DNA of 12,497 bases from an uncultured Peptococcaceae bacterium (GCA_902462325.1 CABQBF010000071.1:1-12497), one strand, 5' to 3'. Shown: positions 1 through 7,117, counted from the stretch's first letter. The notes: generated from the sequence alone by a model not told the origin. Program-made: numbers and translations.

Positions 1-1
1 T

Positions 2-160
2 AATTTGGCGGCAGGACTCAGCAGCTTTTTCCTTTTGACAACTGTGAGCGGCTTGTACCTTACCATTTGGCGCCGGCATTGTGTACCCATGTTTGCTTTA
101 ATTTGTTGTGGGCTGGGATATTTGGGCTTTATTCTGGCCATACTGTGGAGTATACTGTAA
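2..160 (+). CDS. C-terminal end of an unidentified membrane protein (partial)
   Basis: The reading frame is open from the window edge to a TAA at 158-160, giving 52 residues. The visible part is very hydrophobic: one likely membrane helix (residues about 3-22, rich in A, L, F and T), a short basic loop with the residues WRRH, and a second helix (about 30-52) containing the segment GYLGFILAIL and running to the C-terminus. That pattern is typical of the last two helices of a polytopic inner-membrane protein. I do not recognise the family from this tail. The start lies outside the window. A 108-base gap with a possible promoter separates it from the flippase gene, so it is probably a separate transcription unit, though no clear terminator follows it. 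Confidence 0.6.
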   Translation, partial: NLAAGLSSFFLLTTVSGLYLTIWRRHCVPMFALICCGLGYLGFILAILWSIL

Positions 161-199
161 TCATAAAAATAAATATCGGAGAAATGCGGCAGAATTGTC

Positions 200-228
200 T
201 ATACAAATATTTTTCAATCAGTTAAAAT
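200..228 (+). promoter_or_regulatory. Weak possible sigma-A promoter upstream of murJ
   Basis: TAAAAT at 223-228 matches the -10 consensus at 5 of 6 positions. With a 17-base spacer the -35 would be TATACA at 200-205 (4 of 6). The region is AT-rich, so chance matches are likely. It is the only reasonable candidate between the upstream gene and murJ. Confidence 0.3.
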
Positions 229-268
229 AAGATAGAAAAATATTTGAGGAAAGTTCAGGTAAATCATT

Positions 269-1867
269 ATGTATCAGGCAAGGCATCAGGCAAAACCTCA
301 TAGAAAACAACGCAAAAAAGGAAGCAGTGTATTACAGGCCGCTGGTATGCTGACTGTTATGATGGCCTTATCCCGCATATTGGGCTTTGTGAGGGATATT
401 TCTGTCAGCAGTGCTTTTGGTATTAGTTGGCAGGCTGATGCTTATTCGGCAGCCTTTACCATTCCCGATTTGATTTATTTTGCACTGGTAGGCGGTGGAT
501 TAAGTTCGGCCTTTATACCGGTGTTCAGCAGCTATTTGACCAATGGCAAAGAGGAAGACAGCGCCATTATGGCCAGCACCGTTCTGAATATTGTAGGGCT
601 GGCAGCTTTGGGTCTGGTAGCACTGGGGTTGTTGTTCACACCGCAACTGGTAGATTTTATGCTGGATTTTACCGAAGAACGGACGATGACATTGACGGTG
701 GTGTTAACCCGCATTATGTTCGCCCAGTGTTTTTTTATGTGCTTGGCGGGCATTGCGCAGGGAATTTTGCAGTGCTATAAAGAATTTACCATACCGGCGT
801 TGGGTGCAGTGGTTTATAACATTGCCATCATTGTAATCGGGCTGCTATTATACAGGCAAGTGGGCATCATGGGCTTTACTATCGGTGTGGTTGTAGGCGC
901 TGCATTGAATCTGTTGATGCAGGTTCGAGCGCTACGTCAGTATGGATTTGGCTATCGATTTGTTTTGCAGCTCCATCATCCGGGGGTGAAGCGTTTTTTT
1001 CTATTGCTGCTGCCGGTTGTATTGGGGTTATCCATGAATGAAATTAATCTGGTTGTCATTCAAAATTTGGCTTCCAGCTTAGGCGACGGTGTGGTTTATG
1101 CCTTAAAACAGGCGCAGCGGATTATGATGCTGCCCGTAGGGATTTTTGCTGCGGCCATTGGGCTCTCGTTTTTTCCCACCATGACAGACAATGTGGCCAA
1201 AGGGGAGATGGGTGCCTATAAACAAAATTTAACAATGGGGTTGCGGATGATTCTTTTTATTACTTTACCAGCTTCGGTGGGTATGATGGTGTTGAGTCAT
1301 CCTATGACGCGGGCCATGTATCAGCAGTTTGAAACAACTTCAGCGCAGGTGCAGTTGGTTTCAGTGATTTTGATATTTTATTGTATTGGCATCGTCGGTT
1401 ATTCGGCGCAGCAAATTTTGAACCGCGGCTTTTATGCGGTGCAGGATACCAAATCGCCAGTGCTGATTAATGGATTTGTGCTGTTATGCAATATTGTGTT
1501 CAGCGTTATTTTGGTAAAACTTTTGGCCCATCGGGGGTTGGCGGTGGCCTATTCCATCTCAGGTTTGCTGAGTATGGCGGTGCTGGGACTGGCTCTGCGG
1601 CGTAAGATTGGCCCTTATGGCGGTCGTTCCTTGGTAAAGGCCACACTGCAGTCGGTCATTGCGTCAGCACTGATGGGAGTGGTCGTTTATATAGTGTCCG
1701 TTGGATTGGAACAGGTGTTGGATGTCAGCAGCAAACTGATGCAGATAGAACAGGTTTGTATTTGCGTTGGCGTAGGCGCTTTGGTTTATGCGGTGTTAGC
1801 TGTTGTGATGCGGATGGAAGAAGCGCAGTTGATGCTGAATCTTGTAAAAAGAAAGCTGCACCGCTAA
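269..1867 (+). CDS. murJ: MurJ-family lipid II flippase
   Basis: This 532-residue polytopic membrane protein belongs to the MurJ/MviN branch of the MOP exporter superfamily, which moves the peptidoglycan precursor lipid II across the cytoplasmic membrane. A basic N-terminal tail (residues 1-18) precedes the family signature: SRILGFVRD at 35-43, with R36 and R42 in the places of the conserved arginines, then QADAYSAAF with D57, IPDLIYF and GGGLSSAFIP at 75-84. Hydrophobic segments continue to the end, consistent with about 14 helices. The arginine pair that E. coli MurJ has in the LLRRIF segment is replaced by LIYF here, a variation I think is common in Gram-positive homologues. The ATG is preceded only by a weak CAGGT 8 bases upstream. 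The length is normal. A spore-specific paralogue (SpoVB-like) role cannot be excluded, but the signature fits MurJ better. Confidence 0.92.
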   Translation: MYQARHQAKPHRKQRKKGSSVLQAAGMLTVMMALSRILGFVRDISVSSAFGISWQADAYSAAFTIPDLIYFALVGGGLSSAFIPVFSSYLTNGKEEDSAIMASTVLNIVGLAALGLVALGLLFTPQLVDFMLDFTEERTMTLTVVLTRIMFAQCFFMCLAGIAQGILQCYKEFTIPALGAVVYNIAIIVIGLLLYRQVGIMGFTIGVVVGAALNLLMQVRALRQYGFGYRFVLQLHHPGVKRFFLLLLPVVLGLSMNEINLVVIQNLASSLGDGVVYALKQAQRIMMLPVGIFAAAIGLSFFPTMTDNVAKGEMGAYKQNLTMGLRMILFITLPASVGMMVLSHPMTRAMYQQFETTSAQVQLVSVILIFYCIGIVGYSAQQILNRGFYAVQDTKSPVLINGFVLLCNIVFSVILVKLLAHRGLAVAYSISGLLSMAVLGLALRRKIGPYGGRSLVKATLQSVIASALMGVVVYIVSVGLEQVLDVSSKLMQIEQVCICVGVGALVYAVLAVVMRMEEAQLMLNLVKRKLHR

Positions 1868-1877
1868 GAAGCTTTAC

Positions 1878-1906
1878 TTGACGATTTCGGTTCTATCGCG
1901 TATGCT
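1878..1906 (+). promoter_or_regulatory. Sigma-A-like promoter for the CofE-like/exonuclease pair
   Basis: TTGACG at 1878-1883 (5 of 6 matches to TTGACA) and TATGCT at 1901-1906 (4 of 6) are separated by exactly 17 bases. The element lies just after the murJ stop codon and about 110 bases before the next start codon, so it leaves a long untranslated leader (about 1912-2016) in which I see no clear structured RNA. Confidence 0.45.
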
Positions 1907-2016
1907 TAATAGCGGAAGCGGAAATAAAGAAAGGAATGTCTTCTGCTATATAAAATACAGTCGGATGATAGATTTCTACATGGACAAGCAGTTGTTGCAA
2001 AGGAGTGGGACAAATT

Positions 2017-2718
2017 ATGGAAAATTTGAGAGTCAACGAAGGAAAAGAATGTGTGCGCGTGGTAGATGGCGTGGCTTATGAACGACATGCCATTCAAACC
2101 CATGTCATTACCAAAGAGGATGATATCATAGATGTGGTAAAGAAATATGCGCTGCTCCATATGCAGAAAGGGGATATTCTTTTTATGTCGGAGAAGGCCG
2201 TAGCTTGTACGCAAAACAGAGCCATTCCGATGGAGAAAATCAAGCCGCGCCTGCTGGCCCGCATTTTGGTAAAATTTGTATATAAATCTCCCCATGGTTT
2301 GGGCCGGACTTTACCGGAAACCATGGAAATTACTTTGCAGCAGGCCGGCACACCGCGGATTTTATTTGCTGCATTTTGCTCGGCCATCGGAAAATTATTT
2401 AAAAAGCGGGGTATTTTTTACGCTATCGCCGGAGAGGCTGTGCGAGCCATTGATGGACCCTGTCCAGGTGCGCTGCCGCCTATGGATCGCTGCGTAACCT
2501 TAGGGCCGGAAAATCCAGAAAAGGTCAGCAAGGAGATTTCCAAGGCCATTGGATATGATGTGGCCATTATTGATGCCAACGACTTGAGTATTGAAATTTT
2601 GGGCTTCTCCGGTAAAAAGAAGCTGCATAGTACATTAGCGGAAGCTTTGCGGGATAATCCGCTGGGTCAGGGCCGGGAATGTACGCCGATGGGGCTGCTG
2701 CGCAAGGTTACAGAATAG
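2017..2718 (+). CDS. CofE-like protein (F420-0:gamma-glutamyl ligase family)
   Basis: This 233-residue protein resembles the F420-0:gamma-L-glutamyl ligase family (CofE, PF01996), enzymes that add glutamate to the coenzyme F420 precursor. Family-like segments are KGDILFMSEKAVACTQNR (residues 51-68, matching the strand and loop where CofE has an AQK...GR-type motif), the Pro/Gly-rich DGPCPGALPP (137-146) and IGYDVAIIDANDLS (168-181). The start chosen is the ATG at 2017, served by AAGGAG at 2000-2005; an in-frame GTG at 2005 overlaps that ribosome binding site and cannot be used with it. The next gene follows after 9 bases. Such homologues occur in Bacillota not known to make F420, so the true substrate is open; glutamylation of some other acceptor is my inference. 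Family assignment is fairly sure, function is not. Confidence 0.72.
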   Translation: MENLRVNEGKECVRVVDGVAYERHAIQTHVITKEDDIIDVVKKYALLHMQKGDILFMSEKAVACTQNRAIPMEKIKPRLLARILVKFVYKSPHGLGRTLPETMEITLQQAGTPRILFAAFCSAIGKLFKKRGIFYAIAGEAVRAIDGPCPGALPPMDRCVTLGPENPEKVSKEISKAIGYDVAIIDANDLSIEILGFSGKKKLHSTLAEALRDNPLGQGRECTPMGLLRKVTE

Positions 2719-2727
2719 GAGCCTGCC

Positions 2728-3399
2728 ATGCATCATATTTTTGTAGACTTCGAAATGAATCATATTGCGGGCCAGTATCAGGAGGAACGGACCTTCAGTA
2801 AAATGGAAATTGTAGAGATTGGCGCTGTGATGCTGGACGAGCAGTATCGGGAAATCAGCAGCTTTCAATCCTATGTGAAGCCGGAATTTAACGATAAAAT
2901 TGAAAAGCAATGCACCAAAGTCACTGGCATCACCACCGATACGGTGGCTGACGCCCCGGCTTTATGGCCGGTGTTGCAGCAGTTTGTGCAGTGGTGCGGT
3001 ACCGACGATTTGACAGTCTATGCTTGGAGCGACAGCGATTTGCGCCAGTTAAAGCGGGAGCTGAATTTAAAAGAAATTGAATGCAAGGAACTGCACCGGC
3101 TTTGCAATAACTGGGTGGATTTTCAGCGTATTTTTTGTGATTTGTTAGGCATTGAAAAGCGAGTGGCGTTGAAACATGCCGTCAATGCCATTCAGTCAGA
3201 GTTTGACGGCGATGAACATGACGCGTTGTGGGATGCTCGCAACACCGCCAAAATTTTTGCCTTATCTAAAAATGAAGCCGAGTTTCAGCGTATTATGGGA
3301 CCGGTGATTGAGGCATTTAAACCGGTGGAGCCTATGACCTCCACCTTGGGCGATTTGTTTCCTGATATGGCTAAGCTGTTAGGCACCATAGAATCTTAA
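2728..3399 (+). CDS. DEDDh-type 3'-5' exonuclease (RNase T/DnaQ superfamily)
   Basis: This 223-residue protein carries all acidic and histidine residues of the DEDDh exonuclease fold, which removes nucleotides from 3' ends using two metal ions. D7 and E9 lie in VDFEMN (ExoI), the WSDSDLRQL segment supplies D104 (ExoII; D102 is also nearby), and H164 and D169 lie in EHDALWDARNTA (ExoIII), matching the usual H-x-A-x-x-D-A pattern. The length and the KVTGIT segment (64-69) resemble KapD/ERI-1-like small exonucleases rather than polymerase proofreading subunits. The AGGAG at 2717-2721 overlaps the stop codon of the preceding gene, with the ATG 6 bases on, so the two are almost certainly one mRNA. 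A terminator follows at 3420-3456. The natural substrate (RNA or DNA) cannot be told from sequence. Confidence 0.88.
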   Translation: MHHIFVDFEMNHIAGQYQEERTFSKMEIVEIGAVMLDEQYREISSFQSYVKPEFNDKIEKQCTKVTGITTDTVADAPALWPVLQQFVQWCGTDDLTVYAWSDSDLRQLKRELNLKEIECKELHRLCNNWVDFQRIFCDLLGIEKRVALKHAVNAIQSEFDGDEHDALWDARNTAKIFALSKNEAEFQRIMGPVIEAFKPVEPMTSTLGDLFPDMAKLLGTIES

Positions 3400-3419
3400 A
3401 TCATAATTGTAGAATTTTT

Positions 3420-3456
3420 ATACCGTCGGTCATATTATGATGGGGCGGTATTTTTT
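3420..3456 (+). terminator. Rho-independent terminator after the exonuclease gene
   Basis: The arms ATACCGTC (3420-3427) and GGCGGTAT (3444-3451) pair over 8 bp with one G-U. An inner stem TCAT/ATGA (3430-3433 with 3437-3440) closes a 3-base loop, and six T follow (3451-3456). An upstream in-frame ATG at 3437 lies inside this hairpin, which supports the later start used for the dipeptidase. Confidence 0.8.
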
Positions 3457-3502
3457 ATGGCCTGTTGTTCAATCGACAATAGGAAAGAGGAAGGTGTTAG
3501 AA

Positions 3503-4447
3503 ATGCTATTTGACGGACATTCCGATGTTTTATATGCTTTGAATCGTTGGCATCAGCGGGGCGAATGGGACGTATTCCGGCGGCGGTATAGAGCAGTTTT
3601 TGCCCAAGGACCGGTGATGGGCGGCATCTTTGTGTTGTGGAGCAATCCAGAAGAACCAGTGTCGGCGGCAAAGCAGTTGGCACAGCAATTGCAGACGGTG
3701 CAGGAAGAAGTGGAACAGGCGGCAGATTGTTTGACATGGGCGCGTACAGCTGCCGATTTGCAACAAGGCCAGCAGCAACAAAAGTTGGCTTTTGTGTTGG
3801 GGCTGGAGGAACTGGATGGCTGTGTGCAGGAGGTTGTGGCCATTGACTGGTTGTACGCGCAAGGGGTACGGCATATCAGTCTTACCTGGAATGGCGCCAA
3901 CGGCTTTGCCTCAGGTGTACATAGCTATGGCGGATTAACGGCTATAGGAAGACAGGCGGTGCGGCGGGTACAGCAAAAACATATGCTGTTGGATGTGGCT
4001 CATCTCAATGATACTTCCATGAAAGATGTATTACGGTTAGCAGATGGTCCTATTATTGCCTCTCATTGTAACAGCCGCCGTTTGTGTAACGTATCCCGTA
4101 ACCTGACAGATGGGCAGGCCAAGGCAATTGCTGCTACCGGCGGTGTAGTTGGCATCAATAGCCATCCGCCTTTTGTTGCAGCGGAGAATAGGCAACAGGA
4201 TTTGCAGCATTTGGCCGACCATGTAGTTTATTTTGCCGGTTTGTTAGGTGTGGCTCATGTGGGATTAGGGTTAGACTTGAACTATTGGGCGGACCGTGAT
4301 GAAACTGTCAAGCCAGCAGAGTTAATGCAATACCGGCAATATGGGCAATTGCTGCAAATATTACGGGATAGAGGTTTTCACGACAGCGAATTGCAACAAA
4401 TCTGTCAGGATAATTTTTGGCGGGTGTTGGGGCAAACCTTGACATAA
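3503..4447 (+). CDS. Membrane-dipeptidase-family (M19) metallopeptidase
   Basis: This 314-residue protein belongs to peptidase family M19 (renal dipeptidase-like, TIM-barrel amidohydrolase fold), which hydrolyses dipeptides, often with D-residues, using a dinuclear zinc site. The ligands are all visible: H6 and D8 in FDGHSD, E102 in LGLEE, H167 in LDVAH, H188 in IIASHCNSR and the catalytic-site D258 in HVGLGLDLN. R199 in RNLTD fits the substrate-binding arginine. The chosen ATG has AGGAAGG (3488-3494) 8 bases upstream and starts directly at the first metal motif; an earlier in-frame ATG lies in the terminator hairpin. There is no signal peptide, so the enzyme is cytoplasmic, suggesting turnover of imported or cell-wall-derived dipeptides (inference). 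The protein is Gln-rich between residues 61 and 93. The gene is followed by yabP without a terminator. Confidence 0.92.
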   Translation: MLFDGHSDVLYALNRWHQRGEWDVFRRRYRAVFAQGPVMGGIFVLWSNPEEPVSAAKQLAQQLQTVQEEVEQAADCLTWARTAADLQQGQQQQKLAFVLGLEELDGCVQEVVAIDWLYAQGVRHISLTWNGANGFASGVHSYGGLTAIGRQAVRRVQQKHMLLDVAHLNDTSMKDVLRLADGPIIASHCNSRRLCNVSRNLTDGQAKAIAATGGVVGINSHPPFVAAENRQQDLQHLADHVVYFAGLLGVAHVGLGLDLNYWADRDETVKPAELMQYRQYGQLLQILRDRGFHDSELQQICQDNFWRVLGQTLT

Positions 4448-4470
4448 AAAGCAGAAAATTTGCATAGAGT
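4441..4470 (+). promoter_or_regulatory. Sigma-E-like (mother-cell) promoter for yabP-yabQ
   Basis: GACATAAA at 4441-4448 and CATAGAGT at 4463-4470 are separated by 14 bases, i.e. ATA-N16-CATA. This closely fits the sporulation sigma-E pattern (ATA in the -35, then CATACAnT in the -10), with 7 of 8 matches in the -10 including the free position. It lies 31 bases before the yabP ATG and overlaps the dipeptidase stop codon. In Bacillus yabP and yabQ are mother-cell genes, which agrees. Pattern matching by eye only. Confidence 0.45.
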
Positions 4471-4500
4471 ATAGCATTCTGAGAAAGGAAGGCGATTGCT

Positions 4501-4788
4501 ATGCAAGAGCAGGAAAAAGGCACTTTGGAATTGGTGGACCGGCAATTAATGCGGCTGAGCGGCGTAAATAATGTAGATGTTTTTGATGAAGAAAAAATTG
4601 TCTTACAAACTGAGCTAGGAAAACTGGAAATTAAAGGGCAGCATCTGAATGTCACGAATCTGGATGTTGAAACGGGTAGTCTACAGGTAGATGGTGTGAT
4701 AGATAGTTTCGCTTATGTGGAGGAAAAGAAAAAACGCAGTCGCAATACGAAGAAGCCTACAGGTCTGTTTTCCCGTTTGCAGCCATGA
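4501..4788 (+). CDS. yabP: Sporulation protein YabP
   Basis: This 95-residue protein is a YabP/YqfC-family sporulation protein. The small beta-rich domain is recognisable from LELVDRQLMRLSGVNNVDVFDE (9-30), then the repeated strand pattern IVLQTELGKLEIKGQHLNV and LQVDGVIDSFAYVE (61-74), and the basic C-terminal tail ending in TGLFSRLQP, like the usual GxFSRLFK end. The length is normal (about 100). AAGGAAGG at 4485-4492 sits 8 bases before the ATG. The stop codon overlaps the yabQ start. In Bacillus subtilis the protein is made in the mother cell and is needed for a late stage of spore formation; its molecular role is poorly defined. The sigma-E-like promoter upstream agrees with that timing. 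Confidence 0.93.
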   Translation: MQEQEKGTLELVDRQLMRLSGVNNVDVFDEEKIVLQTELGKLEIKGQHLNVTNLDVETGSLQVDGVIDSFAYVEEKKKRSRNTKKPTGLFSRLQP

Positions 4789-5270
4789 GCCAGACAGCAG
4801 TGGGCCAGCAGCTTTGGCAAATGCTGCAGATGGCGGTTTTTGGCTGGTGCCTGATGCTGACTGCGCAGCAAAAGCAGGCGCTGGCCATTTGCGGTCGTTG
4901 GAGTTATCGGCAAAAAATGATTGGGGACTTTTTGTTTTTCCTGCTGTGGAGCGTTTTATTCTGGTTATTTTTATTGCAGTTAAACGGTGGATTGCTTCGC
5001 AATTATATTTTGTTTGGCTTTGCAGGAGGATGCGGGCTTTATTATGGATTGTTTCGCCGCCTTGGCAGGCGTTTTTGTATGCTGTTTGCCAAGGGCTTTT
5101 TATGTTTCTGGCGTTGGTTGTGTCGGATTTTATTGTTTCCTTGGAGATTGCTTGCGCGCCTATGTTGGCATCCCTGCAGGAATTTTTTTCAAAAAATTTT
5201 AAAATCACAGCAGGAATTGGTGGGGGATGGAGAAAATATTATAGAAAATGAAAATAATTTTTCAACTTGA
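4785..5270 (+). CDS. yabQ: Spore cortex biosynthesis protein YabQ
   Basis: This 161-residue membrane protein starts in an ATGA overlap with yabP and has no Shine-Dalgarno of its own, so it is probably translated by coupling. It has the YabQ layout: a first helix (about 10-26), a turn with basic residues, a long helix around GDFLFFLLWSVLFWLFLLQL (47-66), the conserved-looking NGGLLRNYILFGFAGGCGLYY (67-87) and then repeated basic/aromatic segments (FRRLGRR, FWRWLCR, PWRLLAR) that end in a hydrophilic, Asn/Glu-rich tail. YabQ localises to the spore outer membrane in Bacillus and is required for cortex formation. The high Trp, Cys and Arg content of the second half is typical of fast-evolving YabQ tails. 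The promoter for the next gene overlaps its last codons. Confidence 0.85.
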   Translation: MSQTAVGQQLWQMLQMAVFGWCLMLTAQQKQALAICGRWSYRQKMIGDFLFFLLWSVLFWLFLLQLNGGLLRNYILFGFAGGCGLYYGLFRRLGRRFCMLFAKGFLCFWRWLCRILLFPWRLLARLCWHPCRNFFQKILKSQQELVGDGENIIENENNFST

Positions 5271-5301
5271 TATAGCTTTTAAAAAATATTTATTATATAA
5301 T
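5267..5301 (+). promoter_or_regulatory. Sigma-A-like promoter for the ftsB/divIC-like gene
   Basis: TTGATA (5267-5272, 5 of 6) pairs with TATTAT (5291-5296, 5 of 6) across 18 bases. A perfect TATAAT directly follows at 5296-5301 but would need a 23-base spacer from that -35. The box overlaps the yabQ stop and would let the division gene be expressed in growing cells, independently of the sporulation genes upstream. Confidence 0.45.
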
Positions 5302-5333
5302 AGAAAATAGAAAAGCATTTAGGTGGTGAATCG

Positions 5334-5630
5334 ATGGCAAAAGGAAAAGGTAAAAAAATGAATGTCAAACGGACAATCATTACACTGGTAGCGGTGTACG
5401 TTGTTTGCCATCTCATCTATGGCGGCAGCAGTATTGTTCATTTAAAGATGCAGCAGCATCAATTGGCGCAGGAGTTGGAGGCCGCCTACGCCACACAGAC
5501 AGAGCTGCAGGCGCAGCTAGATTACATGAACAGCGAGGATGCCATCGAAAAAATCGCTCGGGAAAAGCTGGGACTGGTAAAAGATGGAGAAATTCTGATT
5601 CAGCGGGTGGAAGCCACATCGGCGCAGTAG
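5334..5630 (+). CDS. Septum formation initiator, FtsB/DivIC family
   Basis: This 98-residue bitopic protein has a basic N-terminal cytoplasmic tail (1-13, with K and R), one membrane helix (about 14-30, IITLVAVYVVCHLIYGG), an extracytoplasmic coiled coil (about 36-66, with the heptad-like run LKMQQHQLAQELEAAYATQ) and the family signature IEKIAREKLGLVKDGE (71-86). FtsB/DivIC works with FtsL and FtsQ/DivIB to activate septal peptidoglycan synthesis. The position between yabQ and the S1 gene is the classical place for divIC in Bacillota. AGGTGG at 5321-5326 lies 7 bases before the ATG. I leave the symbol open because FtsB and DivIC cannot be told apart by sequence alone. Confidence 0.9.
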   Translation: MAKGKGKKMNVKRTIITLVAVYVVCHLIYGGSSIVHLKMQQHQLAQELEAAYATQTELQAQLDYMNSEDAIEKIAREKLGLVKDGEILIQRVEATSAQ

Positions 5631-5708
5631 TTTGTGTATGTTTTTCTGAGTTCTCTGTGCTAGGGTAAGCTGGCATAAATTTAATTTTTTAGGAGGCAGT
5701 TTGTTCGC

Positions 5709-6068
5709 ATGTCCATCAGTAAAGGGCAAATTTTAGAAGGAACCGTAACAGGTATCACAAAATTTGGAGCATTCATTGAATTAAGCACAGGAGAAACCGG
5801 TTTGGTTCATATCTCCGAGGTAGCAGACACGTACGTCAATGACGTAAACGATTTCTTAAAGTTGAAAGATGCTGTCAAGGTAAAGGTCATCAATGTCGAT
5901 AATAGCGGGAAAATTGGGTTATCTATCCGTCAGGCCAAGGAACGGCCAAAACAGCCGGCTGTTTCCTTTGAAGACCGGTTGGCCCGTTTTATGAAGGACA
6001 GCGATGAAAAAATAGCTTCCCTGAATAAAAATATGAATTCAAAACGGAAAAGCGGCAATCGATATTAA
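5709..6068 (+). CDS. S1 domain RNA-binding protein, YabR type
   Basis: This 119-residue protein has a single S1/OB domain (about residues 4-74): the opening GQILEGTVTGITKFGAFIEL, GLVHISEVAD with the RNA-contacting F19, F22 and H34 positions, and VKVKVINVDNSGKIGLSIRQA. A charged linker and a basic tail (NMNSKRKSGNRY) follow. It is the size and layout of Bacillus YabR, encoded at the same place after divIC. AGGAGG at 5691-5696 lies 12 bases from the ATG, a rather long spacing; no better in-frame start exists. The gene ends in a hairpin terminator. Probable role is ribosome- or mRNA-associated RNA binding; targets unknown. Confidence 0.9.
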   Translation: MSISKGQILEGTVTGITKFGAFIELSTGETGLVHISEVADTYVNDVNDFLKLKDAVKVKVINVDNSGKIGLSIRQAKERPKQPAVSFEDRLARFMKDSDEKIASLNKNMNSKRKSGNRY

Positions 6069-6075
6069 ATAGCAG

Positions 6076-6111
6076 GCGGTGCGGAAAGTAATTTTTCTGC
6101 ATCGCTTTTTT
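6076..6111 (+). terminator. Rho-independent terminator after the S1 gene
   Basis: The arms GCGGTGCGGAAA (6076-6087) and TTTCTGCATCGC (6094-6105) form a 12-bp stem with two G-U pairs. Six T follow at 6106-6111. It begins 8 bases after the stop codon. Confidence 0.8.
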
Positions 6112-6155
6112 ACTGAAAAACCAGGAATCTATATGGTTAGAAAGGAGCCAATGGG

Positions 6156-7049
6156 ATGAAAAAAGCAGTGATTGATATGGGAACCAACAGCACTCGTCTG
6201 GCTGTAGCAGCCTGGAACGGTGGGAACTTGGACATACTGTATAATGAAGTGGCGGAAACCCGTTTGGGGGAAGGCATGGGGGAAGAACATCAAATTCGGC
6301 CTGTACCACTTGCCCGTAATGTGGAAACGGTGCGGCGGTTTGTACAAAAAGCGCAGGAGCTTGGCGCCGTTGAAGTGCGTATCACAGCCACCAGTGCTGT
6401 GCGGGATGCTATTAATCAGGAAACTGTTCAGCAGGCCATCCGTCAAGCCGCCGGTATACCGCTGGAGGTATTGCCAGGTACAAAAGAGGCACGGCTCAGT
6501 TATTTGGGAGCCAGCGGAGATTTTTTGCATCTAGAGCGGCCTTTAGCCGTGTTGGATATCGGCGGCGGCAGCACGGAGCTGGTTTATCCGGTACAAGGAG
6601 GTGTCCATGGCGCCAGTGTCAATATGGGCGCTGTGCGTTTGCTGGAACATCCAGAGCTGCGGCCTAAAGTGGCCCAGGTGTTACAGGGCCTGCGGGAGGA
6701 GGCACTACCTGACGACTGTGCTTTAATTGCAGTGGGCGGCACCAATACCTGTTTGATGGCGATGGAACTGGGTTTGACCAAATACGACAGCAGAAGAATT
6801 CACGGGCAAACTTTGCGTAAAGAACGGGTGGACGCTTGGTGTCAGCGTTTGTTGCAGCTCAGTCAGGCAGAGCGGGAGCAAATTCCAGGTATGAAAGCCA
6901 AGCGGGCCGATATTATGCCTTATGGTGTGTTGATTTTGCAGCAGGCTATGGAATTATTGGATATGCCACAGGTGATAATCAGCGATAAAGGTTTGGTGTA
7001 TGGATTGTTGCTGGAAGCCTTTGGTGTGGGTTGTATAGGAACCGTTTAA
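6156..7049 (+). CDS. Ppx/GppA family phosphatase
   Basis: This 297-residue protein has the ASKHA fold of exopolyphosphatase/guanosine pentaphosphate phosphatases. The first phosphate-binding motif is DMGTNSTRL (7-15), TSAVRDA follows at 79-85, the catalytic glutamate is expected at E111 in KEARLSYLGA, the second phosphate motif is DIGGGSTEL (134-142) and the VGGTNT motif lies at 193-198. There is no C-terminal HD domain, so it is the short form (about 300 residues) common in Bacillota. Substrates in the family are polyphosphate or (p)ppGpp; sequence does not decide. AAAGGAG at 6141-6147 is 8 bases before the ATG; an ATG at 6151 is out of frame and stops at once. A Ppx/GppA gene next to the S1 gene is, as I recall, a common arrangement in Clostridia. 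Confidence 0.92.
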   Translation: MKKAVIDMGTNSTRLAVAAWNGGNLDILYNEVAETRLGEGMGEEHQIRPVPLARNVETVRRFVQKAQELGAVEVRITATSAVRDAINQETVQQAIRQAAGIPLEVLPGTKEARLSYLGASGDFLHLERPLAVLDIGGGSTELVYPVQGGVHGASVNMGAVRLLEHPELRPKVAQVLQGLREEALPDDCALIAVGGTNTCLMAMELGLTKYDSRRIHGQTLRKERVDAWCQRLLQLSQAEREQIPGMKAKRADIMPYGVLILQQAMELLDMPQVIISDKGLVYGLLLEAFGVGCIGTV

Positions 7050-7051
7050 AC

Positions 7052-7090
7052 GATAAAAGCCTGGGTACTAAAATATCCCAGGCTTTTATC
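7052..7090. terminator. Bidirectional terminator between Ppx/GppA and the sigma-like remnant
   Basis: A perfect 14-bp inverted repeat (GATAAAAGCCTGGG at 7052-7065 and its complement at 7077-7090) encloses an 11-base loop. T-rich arm ends on both strands allow termination of the plus-strand phosphatase gene and the minus-strand gene ending at 7118. Confidence 0.85.
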
Positions 7091-7117
7091 ATGATGTTTA
7101 GCCTTCTTTTACGATAG

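Noticed and set aside
2005..2016. GTG at 2005 as start of the CofE-like gene
   Set aside because: It overlaps the AAGGAG ribosome binding site that serves the ATG at 2017.
1878..2081. Open frame of 67 codons between murJ and the CofE-like gene
   Set aside because: No ribosome binding site, no family likeness, and it overlaps the true start of the next gene in another frame.
3437..3502. ATG at 3437 as start of the dipeptidase
   Set aside because: It lies inside the terminator hairpin of the previous unit; the ATG at 3503 has AGGAAGG at ideal spacing and begins at the family's first metal motif.
4681..5208. Long minus-strand frame opposite yabP and yabQ
   Set aside because: Shadow of yabP and yabQ, both supported by family features and coupling; no ribosome binding site or recognisable domain.
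5296..5301. Perfect TATAAT as the -10 for the ftsB/divIC-like gene
   Set aside because: The only good -35 (TTGATA) is 23 bases away; the adjacent TATTAT at 18 bases fits better, though both may contribute.
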